From Spirodela intermedia (taxonomy: Eukaryota > Streptophyta > Magnoliopsida > Alismatales > Araceae): a stretch of 64,000 nt of DNA. Positions 36,301-48,971 of this stretch are shown here, in pieces. The stretch is from NCBI GenBank assembly GCA_902729315.2, contig LR746270.1, positions 1,644,501 to 1,708,500 of the forward strand, written 5' to 3'. Made by a program: the position numbers and the translations under genes. Within the stretch, counting starts at the first letter, position 1, and each line of letters opens with the position of its first letter. The notes under the pieces were generated by a model. That model was not told the origin of the DNA, did no database searches, and worked only from the letters and a program-made list of their open reading frames with translations.

Positions 36301-37784
36301 TTCCTTCCCCCGCCAAAACCAGTCGGCGGACCGCAAAATAATTGATCCACGGAAGAATGAGACGGTGACTCGAGTTTCCTGGGCACCGGAGATTCCAGCG
36401 ATGCAATCCCGATGGAACGTGTGCGACAACAAGAGAGAGAGAGAGAGTAGAGAGAGACAGAGACACACAGAGGGAAGGAGAGAGGGAGGACGGGTGCTTC
36501 GAAGGAAACCAGGAAAACAATTACAACATGTGGATCTCGCCCGTATATTATTTGATTACTCCCCTCTTGTTTGATTATATTAAACAAAAACCTCCAAAGT
36601 TCATTATTTCTTTAGCTGACCCCTTCCCACATGCCAAAAAAGACGAAAATAATACGATATAATAAATGATAAAACAGATATTCAAACGTAATTTTTTAAT
36701 CGAAAAAATGATTTTAAAAAAAATAAGTATGCATAAAGTCATGCCCTTTCTCGTGGCTCGTGTGGAGTAGAACGTGAGAGCCCCAAGTTGAGAGGCTCTT
36801 GATGGGGCCCACATTGGCCTGAGGAGACGATCATGATTGACTGATTTTTGGGGATTTTTTAGCATGTTAATCGCTTAATTGCTCTCACTATAATCTACTA
36901 ATCAATTTAGGTGACCAAATTCCACATAAGGGTAACAATAGCTCGTCTTTGAGGGGGTTGATGACCAGTACACGAGATTAAAACTCGGGGGTATTCATTA
37001 AAAAGGATGCATCTTTATGGGTTAGTTCGTAAATATGTAATTTCTATCTAGTGGCCCATTTTTGTTTATTTTTTATAATATGAATTTACAAGAGTGTAAT
37101 GTAATATGTGAATTTATGAACCGTTGTTTTTTACGACAACACGGCAGCAAGCTTCTAGATGAAGTTATCACGTGTCATTCTTATTAAATTATTAACACAC
37201 ACAATCTCTCTCTCTCTCTCTCTCTCTCTTGAAGATGGGTGATGAGGTAAGCTTGCAAAGGCCGACTTTTTTCCTAACCTTAGCTTAATCATGCGGTGCA
37301 CATTGTTAATCACGTGTATTATTGCTTAATTAAAGCGTGATAAATATCTTGATGACATAATGGCGGGCGTATGCTTGGTTTCCTAGTCTTATAATGAGAT
37401 TGATGATGCCTACCCCTTAAGATTGATCGTGGTCTGAGAAGAAATGGGGCCATTAATGGCATTCCCATTAGATCATTGCGTGGAAGGATTAGCTACCCGT
37501 TCGTGCCCATAATTTATGGGAATAAAAGGTCTTGTAATCGGATCTAGTTTTGTCAAAATCCGAAGCTACGGGCGGGCCCACGTTTTCACAAAATCAAATT
37601 CGGAAAAGTAATAATGGGTCTGGCCAATGCCGGCTATCCACGTGTAGGGACTCCTCTCTCTCTCTATGCTATGACTGCTTTGACTACTTAAGGATCCAAC
37701 CGAGGCGTTCCTATATCGCCCGAACTTGTACTTATCGATTGCTTGGATGTAGATTTTCAATGACGTGTACCTGGAGATAGAGAC

Positions 37785-37816
<32 letters not shown>

Positions 37817-38261
37817 GAGGGGGGGCCGGGGCGTGGTCCCAAGAAGCTTAATGTTAGAAAGAAGATCCCTTGGCCCCGCCGTCGGTTTCCGTGACGCTCC
37901 CCACGACCCGTTAGAGGCTTTCACTGCGTCATCGCTTACCACTCCTCAATTAGTCAACGCTCGATCCGGCGGGGACTGGGGGGTAACAGAAGAGGTTCGG
38001 TGAGGAGCATCACTTCGTTTCCTGGCTCAGAAAAGGAGCAGATCCTCTGAGTAAGAAACGAAGGTTTCTCTCCTTCGTCTTGCCTCCAAGAACTGTGGAC
38101 GAATATTCGAAGGACCCGGAGCATAAAACCAGAGAAACCTCCACATCTACAGTTCCCTCTCGCAGATGAACTGAGCTGGAATCGCGGATCTGCTTTTTGT
38201 CCATTTCCATCACAGTCCGGAGGAGGGGGTAGGTCGGCAGAGAGTTACTGTTGATCTTGGT

Positions 38262-38264
38262 CCC

Positions 38265-38308
<44 letters not shown>
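38262..38308 (+). repeat. Poly-C run followed by (CT)n
   Basis: About 14 C residues run directly into a (CT)n tract, upstream of the aldo-keto reductase and probably in or near its leader. Confidence 0.9.
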
Positions 38309-38314
<6 letters not shown>

Positions 38315-38516
38315 GGTCTCCCTTGCTTGGGGATGAAAGACGTTGACTGCGTCGAGAGGTCATCGGGGAGGACCGCTGCTTTTCGTCAGTGGGTTTTCGC
38401 GGGTTCCGTCGTGGAGAGATCGTGGAGCTCTTGTTCAAACACGGCTCCTGGGGAAGGTGGGTGAGCTTTTATTTTAGTTTATTTCCCTGTAAAACGAGGG
38501 AGATCAGAGAGCGAGG

Positions 38517-38520
<4 letters not shown>

Positions 38521-38562
<42 letters not shown>
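38521..38562 (+). repeat. (GA)n microsatellite
   Basis: About 21 GA units, some 250 bp after the (CT)n tract on the same strand. If both are transcribed, the two tracts are complementary and could pair within the leader. Confidence 0.95.
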
Positions 38563-38565
<3 letters not shown>

Positions 38566-39206
38566 ATCGAATAGGGGAGAGTTAGGGGCGGGTTCCTGCA
38601 GACGACGGCCGCGTGGACTTGTTCTTCTCTTCCGCTGTAGCTATCGGTGGAGCGGGGGTGGGAGGAGGCTGTCTATCGTTTGAGACCCTATCCTTCTTCA
38701 ACGTCAATAAAAGCAGCCTCTTTGACCACCCCGCCCTTGTTCGAGCTTCCTTCCTTCTCGCCCTCTGCGGAGTTTCAGGGTTCGATCTCTGGAGATTTCT
38801 CTCTCAGGACTAGGGATTGGACCTTGCCTGTCAACGCTGCTTGGGGACTTCTGGTGAGCCGCTCGCCCTTCCCTGAGTAGAAGTTTTTTGCTCCTTGGTC
38901 TGTTGAATTTTTGGGGTTCTTGAGCCCTGCATAGGTTTCGTTCTGAATTCGCCCCAAACATTCAGATTTCCTCCTGTTCCATCTCAGTTGCTTGGTGGGG
39001 ATATCAGATTACCTGGTGTTCTGTATTTATTTGTGGTGGGTGTGATCGAGGGAGCGAAGATTTTCCCTTCGTTCGTGAAGATCTCTCGTCGTTCTTGGAT
39101 CAGTCCTGAGATTTTTCCCATCTTTCGTAAATTGCTGGTGCATTCCCCCTCCATCTTCTGTTAATTTACGAATGTGTTCTTACCACTCCCGCAGGTCGAT
39201 TGGAGG

Positions 39207-40577
39207 ATGAGGGGGAAAGATGGGCCTTCCTCAAGCTCCTTCGTCCTGAACACCGGAGCGAGAATACCCGCCATAGGGCTCGGCACCTGGCTGTACGGTG
39301 GCGATCTCTGCATCGCCGCCGTTCAGACAGCTCTGAGGGTCGGATATCGCCACATCGACTGCGCCCATCTCTATGGAAACGAGATCGAAGTGGGGAAGGC
39401 GCTGGCCGAAGCCTTCCAAGGAGGAGGTCTCCGGAGAGAGGACCTGTTCTTGACCTCGAAGCTCATCTGGGCATCGAATTCCCACAAAAGGGTGGAGAAT
39501 TCCGTCAAGGTTTCCCTCAAAACCCTCGGTGTTTCCTACCTGGATCTGTATCTCGTTCACTGGCCCGATACTTCCTCCTTCGAGGACGCCACCGATCGTC
39601 CATGGAACGCGGGTACCGAGTACAGGCAGCTATCGCAGGCTCTGAAGCCGACGTGGATGGCCATGGAAGATCTCGTTGCCAAGGGCCTAGTCCGCGCCAT
39701 AGGCGTCAGCAATTTCAGCGTTCAGCAGATCAAAGAGCTCCTCCAATTCGCCAAGATCGTTCCCGCCGTCAATCAGGTCTGTAACTCTCATTAATTTCCG
39801 TAAATCTACAGACACGGATTTTTTTTCCCTCTTCTCGTCTGTTGGGTATTATCAAAGGAAGTAATTTGATCCCCCCACCCCCCGAAGATCCATCGTCTTT
39901 CTTCACAGCATCTTTCTGTTGCCCTACTGAGATCTCCATGGTCGTCCTCTCCGGTACTGCATAGGTGGAACTGCATCCTTTCTGGAGGCAAGACGATATC
40001 GTCAGATTCTGTCAGGACAAGGGGATCCACGTGTCGGCTCACACGCCGCTGGGCGTCCCCATCGGCAGCGGCGGCGGCGGCACTCTGCAGAGAGACGGCC
40101 GAGCAGAGGACGAACCGGGAACTCCCCGGATCACTCTAGGGCGATCGAGGTCCGTCCATGGGCCCATGCTGAAGCTGTCAGTGATTTCGGAGATCGCAGA
40201 AGCCCGCAAGAAGACACCGGAACAGGTACAAATCCTCCTCCTCCACCCTCTAATGGCCGCCGGCGGCGCTGAAGAACTCAAATCTTGATTGAGGGCATCT
40301 CGCTTTGTGGCAGGTGATTCTGCGGTGGGGAGTGCAGAGGGGGACGAGCGTGCTGCCCTGCAACGTGACACCCGACAGGATCAGGAAGAACTTCGACATC
40401 TTCAACTGGACCCTCTCCGAGGAGGAGTTGACCAGGATGAACAGGATCGAGCCGCAGGTCTGCCTCTTCGGCAGCGGCTCCGCCGGCGTCTCCGAGAGCT
40501 TGGGGGTCTCCGCCAGCGGCCATCTCCAGGCCGTCCACGAGACGGACGACGACGACGACTCCGAGCTGGACTCCTAA
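39207..40577 (+). CDS. Aldo-keto reductase (AKR4-like)
   Basis: Three exons, 39207-39776, 39965-40225 and 40314-40577, give 364 residues. The N-terminal half is a standard AKR barrel with the full catalytic tetrad: Asp51 and Tyr56 in YRHIDCAHLYGNE, Lys85 in LTSKLIW and His118 in YLVHWP. IGVSNFSVQQIKELL and VPAVNQVELHPFW follow. Such enzymes reduce aldehydes and ketones with NADPH in the cytosol. Unusual points: a Gly/Arg-rich insertion at about residues 222-255 (IGSGGGGTLQRDGR), a cofactor-phosphate motif that reads LPCNVTPDRIRKN where IPKSxNxxRI is common, and a 40-50 residue C-terminal extension ending in an Asp run. At 364 residues it is longer than the usual 310-330. Overall resemblance is to plant proteins like At5g01670; the substrate cannot be predicted. 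Confidence 0.9.
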
Positions 40578-41588
40578 TCCTTGGGTCGCCGGTGGGCGTT
40601 GACTCTTGGCAGTCTTCTTTCGGGCAATAAGTTGTAAAAAAGGTCCACGCGGTATTGCTGCTCTTCTTCCTGTGGATATATATATATATATAATACGCGA
40701 GGGGATCGATCAGAACTCTGGGTTTCTCCCTGTTTTTGTGAAGGGGATTGTTGCTGCTTGCAGAGGGTCAGAAGTGTTGTGTTTCCTTTCATCTGTTTTC
40801 CTGGTGATGGAAGAACCTTCGTGCCCGCAAGTCAACAGGGATGTATTCCTGCTCTCAGAAACCTTTATTTTTTTCCCAATTGATGACCGGTTGTGGGTTT
40901 ATGACTGCCGCATTTGGGGTGTTTTCTGCTCGATTTTACTATTTTTAGTAATGATTGAAGTCAACCCTCATGCTATTTGCTCTTCATGTGGCCATAAAAT
41001 CCGAGGGCGATCACCGGTCTGCTGCTCGAGTATACGTAGAAAACCAACTCCCGCGAGTCAACGGGGGGAAGTATTTTTGCTCTAAAAAAATCCTTTTTTA
41101 TTTCCGCTAAATTATTGACTAATTACTCTGGATTGTGGGTTTTCTTTTGTGCCCGGGGTTATCGACTGTCTTCGTTTCAATTAATTAATTAATTCCATCG
41201 ATGATTGGATACTCTAATTACTTCATTTTTTTAAAACAATAAGTTTGGATAATCCGGGAAGTCTGTAATAAATGTGGGAAAAATTATTCGAGACTAAAAG
41301 CTGTTTAGAGTCCCAAATATCGTGAAAATGCCACGTGAATTGAGAGCTTAAATATATATATTTTAAAGTATTTGGTAATTATAGATGCGTGTTTTTTAAA
41401 AATATTTTAAAATAATTTGTCGACTGAAAACCTGGGTGGCTGCGAACTAACTGCCGTGGCCAGCCATCGCGTGTTCAGCCGTATGATCGTCCACCGACGG
41501 TCAGGGTACTTCTTACTGTACTCTTCTATCCACCTTCACGTCTTGCACACACTGGAAGCTCCCTCCCCCCCCCCCCCGGTAGAAGAAA
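40578..41588. other. AKR 3' flank and spacer
   Basis: Contains a short (TA)n at about 40677-40691 and AT-rich spacer. A C-run of about 13 at 41566-41578 lies immediately before the next gene's ATG. No gene recognised. Confidence 0.5.
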
Positions 41589-43581
41589 ATGGAGAGGGCG
41601 TCCTCCTCCGATGAGGACGATGGGGAAACCCTCATCGCCCAGAACGAGAGGAAGAGGCAGCCGCTACGCAGCGACATTCTCAGCTTCGAGATCGGAGAGC
41701 CTCCAGATCGGAAGGGCTGTGGATTCAGATCCAGCAGGAAGTATGTCTTCGCCGTCTGCTTGTGCCTGCTACTCGTCGTCGTCATCTACTTCTCCGTGGA
41801 CACTCGCCGACTCTTCCACGGGGCATCCGCCGTGGGAGTTGGTTCCCCCGTCGAGGATGACCGGATGCGGGAGGCGGAGCTTCGTGCTCTGAACCTTCTC
41901 AGACACCAACAGGTGGGCCTTCTTCGCCTGTGGAACCGGACGTCTGCGGCTTCCCCCGTCAGATCCAGCGACTCCCCCGCTTCTTCCGTTCCAATTGTGG
42001 CTTCGAACTCCACATCCAATTCTACTCCGTCCGCGGCGCGTAATCGAGGGGAGCCGTTGAATCCGCAGCCGTCGATCCTGTTAGAAGAGTTCCGGTCGGG
42101 ATTGCTCGAGCAGATCAAGCTTAACCAACAGATTCAGAAGGCTCTGTTATCTTCCCACGGGCTGCTCGCCGTCAACACTTCAGCAGAGGTCGCTGACGGC
42201 AATGTAGGGGATCTTCTCGCCGGTTACGTTGGTGCAGATCTTTGCAGGAAGGTGGACAAGCCTAGGGGGAGGAGGACCGTCGAATGGCATCCTAAGAAGA
42301 ACAGGTACCTGCTCGCGATCTGCGTCTCGGGACAGATGTCCAACCACCTGATCTGCCTTCAGAAGCACATGTTCTTCGCGGCGATCTTGGATCGTATACT
42401 GATCCTCCCGAGCCCCAAGTTCGATTACCAGTACGACAGGGTCATCGACATCGACCACATCAACCAGTGCTTTGACAGAAAGGTTGTCATCTCATTTGAA
42501 GAATTCTCGGAATCGAAGAAGAACAAGATCCAGATAAACAGATTCATCTGCTACATGGCATCGCCTCCGTGTTTCGTGGACGAGGAACACGCGAAGAGGC
42601 TGAAAGACTTGGGGCTCTCCCTGCCTAAGCTCGAAGCTGCCTGGCCAGAGGATGCGAAGTTGACTCAGCCGAAGAAGAGGGTGGTCGGTGATATCACAGG
42701 CAAGTTCTCTTGCAACGACGAGGTTCTCGCTGTTGGCGACATCTTCTACGCAGACGTGGAGGAAGAATGGGTGATGCAACCAGGAGGCCCCCTAACCCAC
42801 CAGTGCGAGACCCTCATCCAACCTAGCCACCTCGTCCTCCTCACTGCTCAGCGCTTTGTGCAGACCTTCTTGGGAAACAACTACATCGCTGTGCACTTCA
42901 GACGCCATGGCTTCTTACAATTCTGGTAAGTTTCTTCACGGACAAGCGCTCGGAAGGTCTTGTCACATGCTTACTTTGAATCCATGCATTCGATTGCATA
43001 TATTTTGCCGAATTAAATTTCTCTCCGGAATTGGATTTGATCTTTTCTGCAGTAATGCGAAGGAGGAGAGCTGTTTTTTTCCTGTGCCTCAAGCAGCCGA
43101 GTGCATCCTCCGGGTGGTGGAGAAAACCAACGCTCCGGTAATTTACCTATCTACTGATGCAGCAGCCAGTGAAACCGACCTTCTTCAGTCTCTGGTTGCG
43201 TCAAATAACAGGCCCATCCCTATGATCAAGAGGCCCGCTCATTCTTCCACCGAGAAATGGGATGCCCTACTGTACAGAAACCACCTTGGAGAGGACAGTC
43301 AGGTAAAAGCGTTGACTATTCCCTATTTTTGGCTAAAATGCGTTCTTCCTGGAGTGACTGATTATACGTGGGAAAATTGAGATTGTTTTATATCTTCTCC
43401 GAAGGTCGAGGCCATTCTGGATAAGACAATCTGCGCCATGGCGAGTGTGTTCATAGGATCATCCGGATCCACGTTCACAGATGACATCTTCCGGCTGAGG
43501 AAGGACTGGGGATTTGCATCGGTATGCGATGAGAACCTTTGCTCCGGAGAACAACCGAATTTCATAGCTTCCAAGGAATAG
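41589..43581 (+). CDS. Plant O-fucosyltransferase-like protein (type II membrane)
   Basis: Exons 41589-42925, 43053-43302 and 43405-43581 give 587 residues. The cytosolic N-terminus is acidic (MERASSSDEDDGE). One transmembrane anchor spans about residues 51-70 (KYVFAVCLCLLLVVVIYFSV), followed by a Ser/Thr-rich stem with N-glycosylation sequons. The catalytic domain has CVSGQMSNHLICLQKHM, ILILPSPKFDYQYDRVIDID, NYIAVHFRRHGFLQFCN and the donor-site-like YLSTDAAASE. The end, FIGSSGSTFTDDIFRLRKDW, is typical of the family. These are Golgi glycosyltransferases of the GDP-fucose O-fucosyltransferase superfamily; the acceptor is not known for this subgroup, and fucose use is inferred. The ATG at 41589 directly follows a poly-C run. 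Confidence 0.9.
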
Positions 43582-43705
43582 TAACAAAACTGTGGGAGAG
43601 CTTTGGTTGCCGGCGGAATCATCCAAGTTGCGGTAAGTTGATGATGTTCATGCATTCGTTTTGTCATATATATATATGTGGAGCCATTCTGCCCCAGGCT
43701 CATGC

Positions 43706-43739
<34 letters not shown>

Positions 43740-44681
43740 CTCTCACCCAGTCTCTGAGCATAGATAATTCTTAAATTTGAAAGATATACAAAAACCAATG
43801 CTCGAACATCAAAAGAGACAAGTGAAATCTGTGTTTTACTCGAAATGGTTGAAATCCAGGGGAATGGGGGTGGTTCTTATTGCTATGTGGTAGAGCTAGT
43901 ACATGAACAACTTCATACCCTAGGTCGTGCATCTTTAGAAGCACCTCTTCATGTATCCGGGTGGGTATACTCAGGGAAAGTAGCCCCAAAAATCTGTCCA
44001 TTTACAGAAGAAAATCATGCAATCGTGAGGCATGTGGGGATGCCTGCAAGGTCCTCAGTCAGAATCTGGGTTGTTCCCTCGCATGAACTTCGTCTAGCGG
44101 GTTAAACATTGAAGCCTTCATGAGAGAGAAAAAAAAAACTGTGAGGGCAGAGAAAACCATATTCCATAGAAGAAATTAAGGTCTGCCCTCCCATCCTTGA
44201 TGTCTGGAATCCTGAGGAGCTTTTTATTGAGAAGAAAAGAATACAACATTCTAGCGCGCATTGTACAGAACCAGAGGAACTCTCACAGGAGCAACTATTT
44301 CAAAGGGGGGGGGAGGGGGGGAGCAGATTTAGAAGATTCTGAATGAAGAAAAGCTCGCATTTCTAAGATCCTCCGGTCAAACCCTAGTCCCAAGGACTGT
44401 ATTGACATATTGGAGGTCAGGAGGAGGACGCGTGGAAACTGCTCAAGGTTCTTCTCTTCGGTGATCCATAGATTGGGGTTCATGCTTATGGAAGAAGCCA
44501 AGGAGCACACCGGACATGGTCTACTGACTCAGTACTTGGGGTTTCGAGAGACACCATATTCAGTAACCAGTTCTTCTAACATAGAGGGTTTTTGATTTTC
44601 AATGTGATCACAGCAGTTGCCAGACGGCATGGAGACAGCCTACAGGTTGGCGTAATGGTTCTCCCAATTGGCAGAACTTTT
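43582..44681. other. Convergent spacer with 3' UTRs
   Basis: Lies between the convergent O-fucosyltransferase-like and DUF3755 genes. Contains (TA)n near 43669, (CT)n at about 43709-43737 and a G-rich run near 44306-44321. Short open frames are not recognisable. Confidence 0.5.
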
Positions 44682-47600
44682 TTAAGAGCTCCATCGCCAT
44701 GGAGATGTCGAACCCCGACTGATTACCTGAGATGAACCGTGGAGAAACTTGCTGAAAAGACTCTCATCTACCGCTATAGGTAAGGGTGTCATCTGGTTCA
44801 ACCCTGCAGCCTTACTCATCCTGGGAGAGAAAAACAGATCACACCCTAGCGTGTTAATGTCGTCATTGGGCAGGCAATTACTGCACACGGTCCATCATCA
44901 AATCAAGAGAAGAAGATAACCTATCCAGAATGGCAGTCAGGTTGTTCTTGGCGTGAAAGAGGAGGCTGAGATTATCCTGCAGCTGAAACCAAGAAGGGGT
45001 TTAAGAGAATCTAAAAAATGATGATGATGCACAGATAGATGTCTTGGTCGATCTACCAAAAGGCTAAGTATCAACAAAAGAGAGAGAAGCTTAAGCCACC
45101 TTCAACGTGTCAAGGTTGTCTTTAATCTGCCACAAAACTTGGTCATTATCGTCCAGGAGCTGCCGCATGGGACAAGAAATACAAGAGGCTGCATGAAGGA
45201 AGAGCCATGTAAGCACACAGAGCAGAACATCACCGATTCTAGTCAGCATCAAGAGCCATCTATACAAGCATAGAGATCGGAACACACGGATGGGTTCACT
45301 AAAGGGCAAGAGATCAGAGTGGATTAGAGGGTGCGAAATCCTCCCTGCTAAAATCGAAGATTTCATGGGAGAAGGTTGACCTTCGTATGGAACTCCACTG
45401 CTGCATTCCGGATGGTGTGCAGCAACAGAACGAGAAGGCACATTCAATAGCCGATTTGGAGCAGCATTCCCTCCTAAGGCATAGTCCATCTGCTTCACCT
45501 GAAGAAAAAAAAAGAAGAAAAAAAACATGATCTTTAGAGCAGATGGTCATTCATGAGAATGTCTGCCATGTGAAGAACTTGAGAATCCCAGTGGCATGGG
45601 GGTGGCGGTGGGCAGAGTTTGTATGTTGCAGAGGATGCAAGCAAGGATGGAATCGGCAATCAAAGCACCTTTTAAGGATCATCCGATGAAATGGTCACAG
45701 AAAATGTGAAGCTTACCGCTAGGTGGTTCATTCACTTTGTTGTCAACCAACCAATGTACATGAACTTAATTATGAGAGCTGTAAGCCATTGGAAAGAACA
45801 GAGAAACTCAGAGGACATGTTCTGAAGCCACTATTTGGTGATGCAGCCTTGCCTTAGGTTCCTGGGTGGGGCCAAGGAGATGAACGCAGCAGGCACAAGA
45901 GGAGGTGGGAGATGCTACCTTATTGTCTTTCATCATCTTCCCACTGCTGTATTCTTGGTTTCGTCTCCTTCGATTATCGTTCTGTGGTGGGCAAATAACA
46001 AATGTATGAACACCAAATATAAATCTCCATGAAATATATATGCTCATAAAGGGCAAATAAAAAATGTGTGTAATACACGACAGGTTGCATGGGAGATGGC
46101 TAAAGAAGGACTCTCAGGTAGAAGGCATGAAGATATTGGTTTAACTTTTCACCATGGGGAATTAACATGATGAAGAAGAGAGTGGAGATCATCTACCGAT
46201 CACTCTTCTTCTTCTTCCATGCATCTTCACCCTTGGGACGTTTAAGTCAGGTTGGATCCCAGAATTGGCCAAATCATCGGCCAGATCTGGGGGGGGGGGA
46301 CATGACATAATAAGAAAATGGTTACTCACAAGCTTATAAAGCATGCTCGTATGATCAGAAATGATATACTAAGAAACTTACATTTACCACCATGAAAGTA
46401 AGATGGATATGCTTATGTAACACAATGGAAATGTAAATAAATTTTATCATCTGTGGTGCAGTCAACCACCCCTGATGCTCTTCCTCCCATTCCTCCACAC
46501 TCTACACGTGAGTGAATGGAGCCTGCTGCTCTGAGTGAGATCAAGTGAGATTGACCGGAAGTGAGTCGATCCGATTTATGCCTATTAATTAATCTGGGTG
46601 GGGGGGGGGTCAATTTTCCCCCTCCGTACCAAATTGGTGATTCCCAAGCCAACCCCAAAGCGCTAATTTTGACTTCCGTGATTGTACGTCAACAACAGCC
46701 CTTGGCATTCATCGAAACCTTCTACTAAATAATACGATGCAGTCAATCGTTATCGTTAGTGATTATTAAAAAGATAAAGAAAAATGGAATGCACCTTCAA
46801 AACCATTTCCTAACAGGATACAAAGAGCAGGAGTACCCACCAAGGTTCCTGGCGCATCAAAAATCAATGCATTTTGCTATAAAAAAAATAAATTAAAAAC
46901 CTTATGGAAGAAAAAAAAGGATCTACATCCACCGGTCCCTGACAGTATATCTGATTATACATGACGATTCCCACCATTTTCAGGATTTCTAAGAGAAAAC
47001 TTGGACGATGTGGACTGGGTTTTAGCAGTTTTAAAACCATGTGAGCGAACTTACGAAAAAGGGCAATTAAGTTATATAGTGAAATAATGGAGAATCATGA
47101 AAAATATATTGTTTTTTGGGATGCAAAATGTGAAACTGAATGTAAATACCATTTACAAATAATAAATTCAGAGGGACTATTATTTGAGTTTTGTGGAAGG
47201 AAAAATGACAAAAGCGTATATGTATGTTAAAAAACCAGGTTCGTGCTGATTATTGACGCTATTTCCTCTTAATAAATGAAATAATTAGAAATTAAAGGGA
47301 GGGGATTGGGGGGGGGCTACAATAACGTATTTTTTTCTCCTAAAAAGAGTATAATAAAGTGCAAGAAATATTTAATAGGAGGGTTTTAAGTACATAAAAA
47401 CATATACATCAGGTACAGGAAATGATTAAGGGCACAAGAAAAGGGAGGAAGAGTTTATCCTTAGTGACGTTTCAGTCCATTGTTTGCAATAATCTTTTCC
47501 ACATTACTGAAGCAAATTCCAACAACAGTTTTCTTCATGTAAACATGAAGAATGCCATACATCCTCCATTGAATGCTGACAACAATGATTTATGTGATTT

Positions 47601-48971
47601 AGTTATACCTTTTTTCTTTCTCATTTCCCTTCAATTTAAGATTTTTTTTTATGTTTTCTTCGAACGAAATAATTTAAAAGTATAAAAACTTAAAAATGAA
47701 GGGACTAGCTTAATATTTCTCGGATTTTCCATCCGTTCTAAGAGAATCTAGGATAAATTGACAATCAATAACCGGAATTGTCCAAGTCAAGATAAGTGGA
47801 TCCTCAAGGAAAATATAAGTTACTGAGAAACTCCATCAGATGTGTGACAGCGTGTGAGAGTTTTTATAAAGAGAGACTAATTGAGAGATATAGCCATAAA
47901 AAGAGATTAATACACAGAAAGGCGAAATAATAGACAAATGTTTGCCTTATCTATCTGAAGATCCATACAGAAAGTGAGGAACTTACGGTCATCCATCTGC
48001 ACCTTAAAGCAACATCCCGTACAGTTTTATTATGCAATGTAGCTGCTATCTTGATATACCTCCTGATATTAGGTTCATTCGAGTACCTGCAGAATCCGAC
48101 GTAATTAGATCATTTTTGTGCAAAAAAGAAAGAAAATGGTAGAAAGTAGAATTATTATGCCAATAAACTAAAGCAATTAGGGAAGCAATAAATATGCGGT
48201 TTTGTATGTTAAAGCCATGTTAATTAAAGAAATAAGAACATATTGTAGGGTAAATCCGATTCAACAAGAATAAATTAGCATACAAAACACTAATAGAAGA
48301 ACACGAATCCTTATAATATGACGCATGTGTCAGTCAATTAGCTTATCAGGTTTACATTTAAATGTTCCCAAGACATGGTTCCATGAGGCAGCAGTGCAAT
48401 TTTACAAATCAGATCACCGATGAGAACATAGACCTCTTTATTCGAATAGATGGTGGGTATGATCTTGACGATCTTTCTATATATGTTAGGAAGAAGATCT
48501 TATTTCATTGAGAAATCATGACAAACGCAATAGAATATTGAGAAAATGAACTTGATTAAGGAAAACACGATCAAAACATTAAAAAAGAGAAATAACCGAG
48601 ATGTCAATGGAGAAATGGATGGAGCAACAGCAGAGTACCCACTTGGCGAGGCCATCCTCCAACAATAGCTGCTCTTCAAAAGACCAAAACACAGCTAATC
48701 CTGTATCATGCTTAAGCTCTGGAAATGGATCAAGATGGAGAACCCCAGAAGTTCTCTCAGGTGGAATCAACAAAGAAGTATTCCCGCCACCAGGATTCCC
48801 ACTGAAGGTCATCCCTGAGGTGCTGTCTACTGCACCGAAGCTATCTGTAACTGTGGGCACAATCCTATTCGAGCTGTTTACTGCTCCTGACTGGAAGGAA
48901 ACCATGTGACGATTGTGAAAAAATGATGGCAACGTCCTTTGCTGAAAACCCATATTTGATTCTGCCGCCAT
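44682..48971 (-). CDS. DUF3755 protein (Myb-like domain, At3g07565 type)
   Basis: Best model, minus strand: 48971-48643, 48086-47987, 45981-45919, 45498-45381, 45188-45100, 44982-44889 and 44803-44682, giving 304 residues. The N-terminal 90 residues are Ser/Gly/Asn-rich. A Myb/SANT-like block follows: HDTGLAVFWSFEEQLLLEDG, NEPNIRRYIKIAATL, NKTVRDVALRCRWM, then a basic RRRRNQ. The C-terminal half is helical (LLDDNDQVLWQIKDNLDTLK, LLFHAKNNLTAILDRL) and ends near LNQMTPLPIAVDESLF. The order matches a plant nuclear-type family of unknown function; chromatin or DNA binding is inferred from the Myb-like part. Two junctions are less certain: exon 4 to 5, where the frame stays open through the proposed intron, and exon 6 to 7, with a weak donor at 44888. 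The second intron is 2.0 kb. Confidence 0.8.

Larger units (their letters stand above)
36301..39206. other. Divergent spacer and AKR leader
   Basis: Separates the TOM1-like gene from the aldo-keto reductase. Repeats include a (GA)-rich stretch near 36430-36490, (CT)n near 37205-37230 and (GA)n near 37795-37815. The part from about 38.3 kb probably holds the AKR leader: a donor-like CTTCTGGTGAGC near 38850 pairs well with the acceptor CCCGCAG ending at 39194, just 12 bp before the ATG. No other gene recognised. Confidence 0.45.

Noticed and set aside
45189-45380. DUF3755 frame continuing open between exons 4 and 5
   Set aside because: The segment encodes a hydrophobic stretch foreign to the family, while the donor at 45380 and acceptor at 45189 restore the expected order in phase. 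Retention cannot be excluded.
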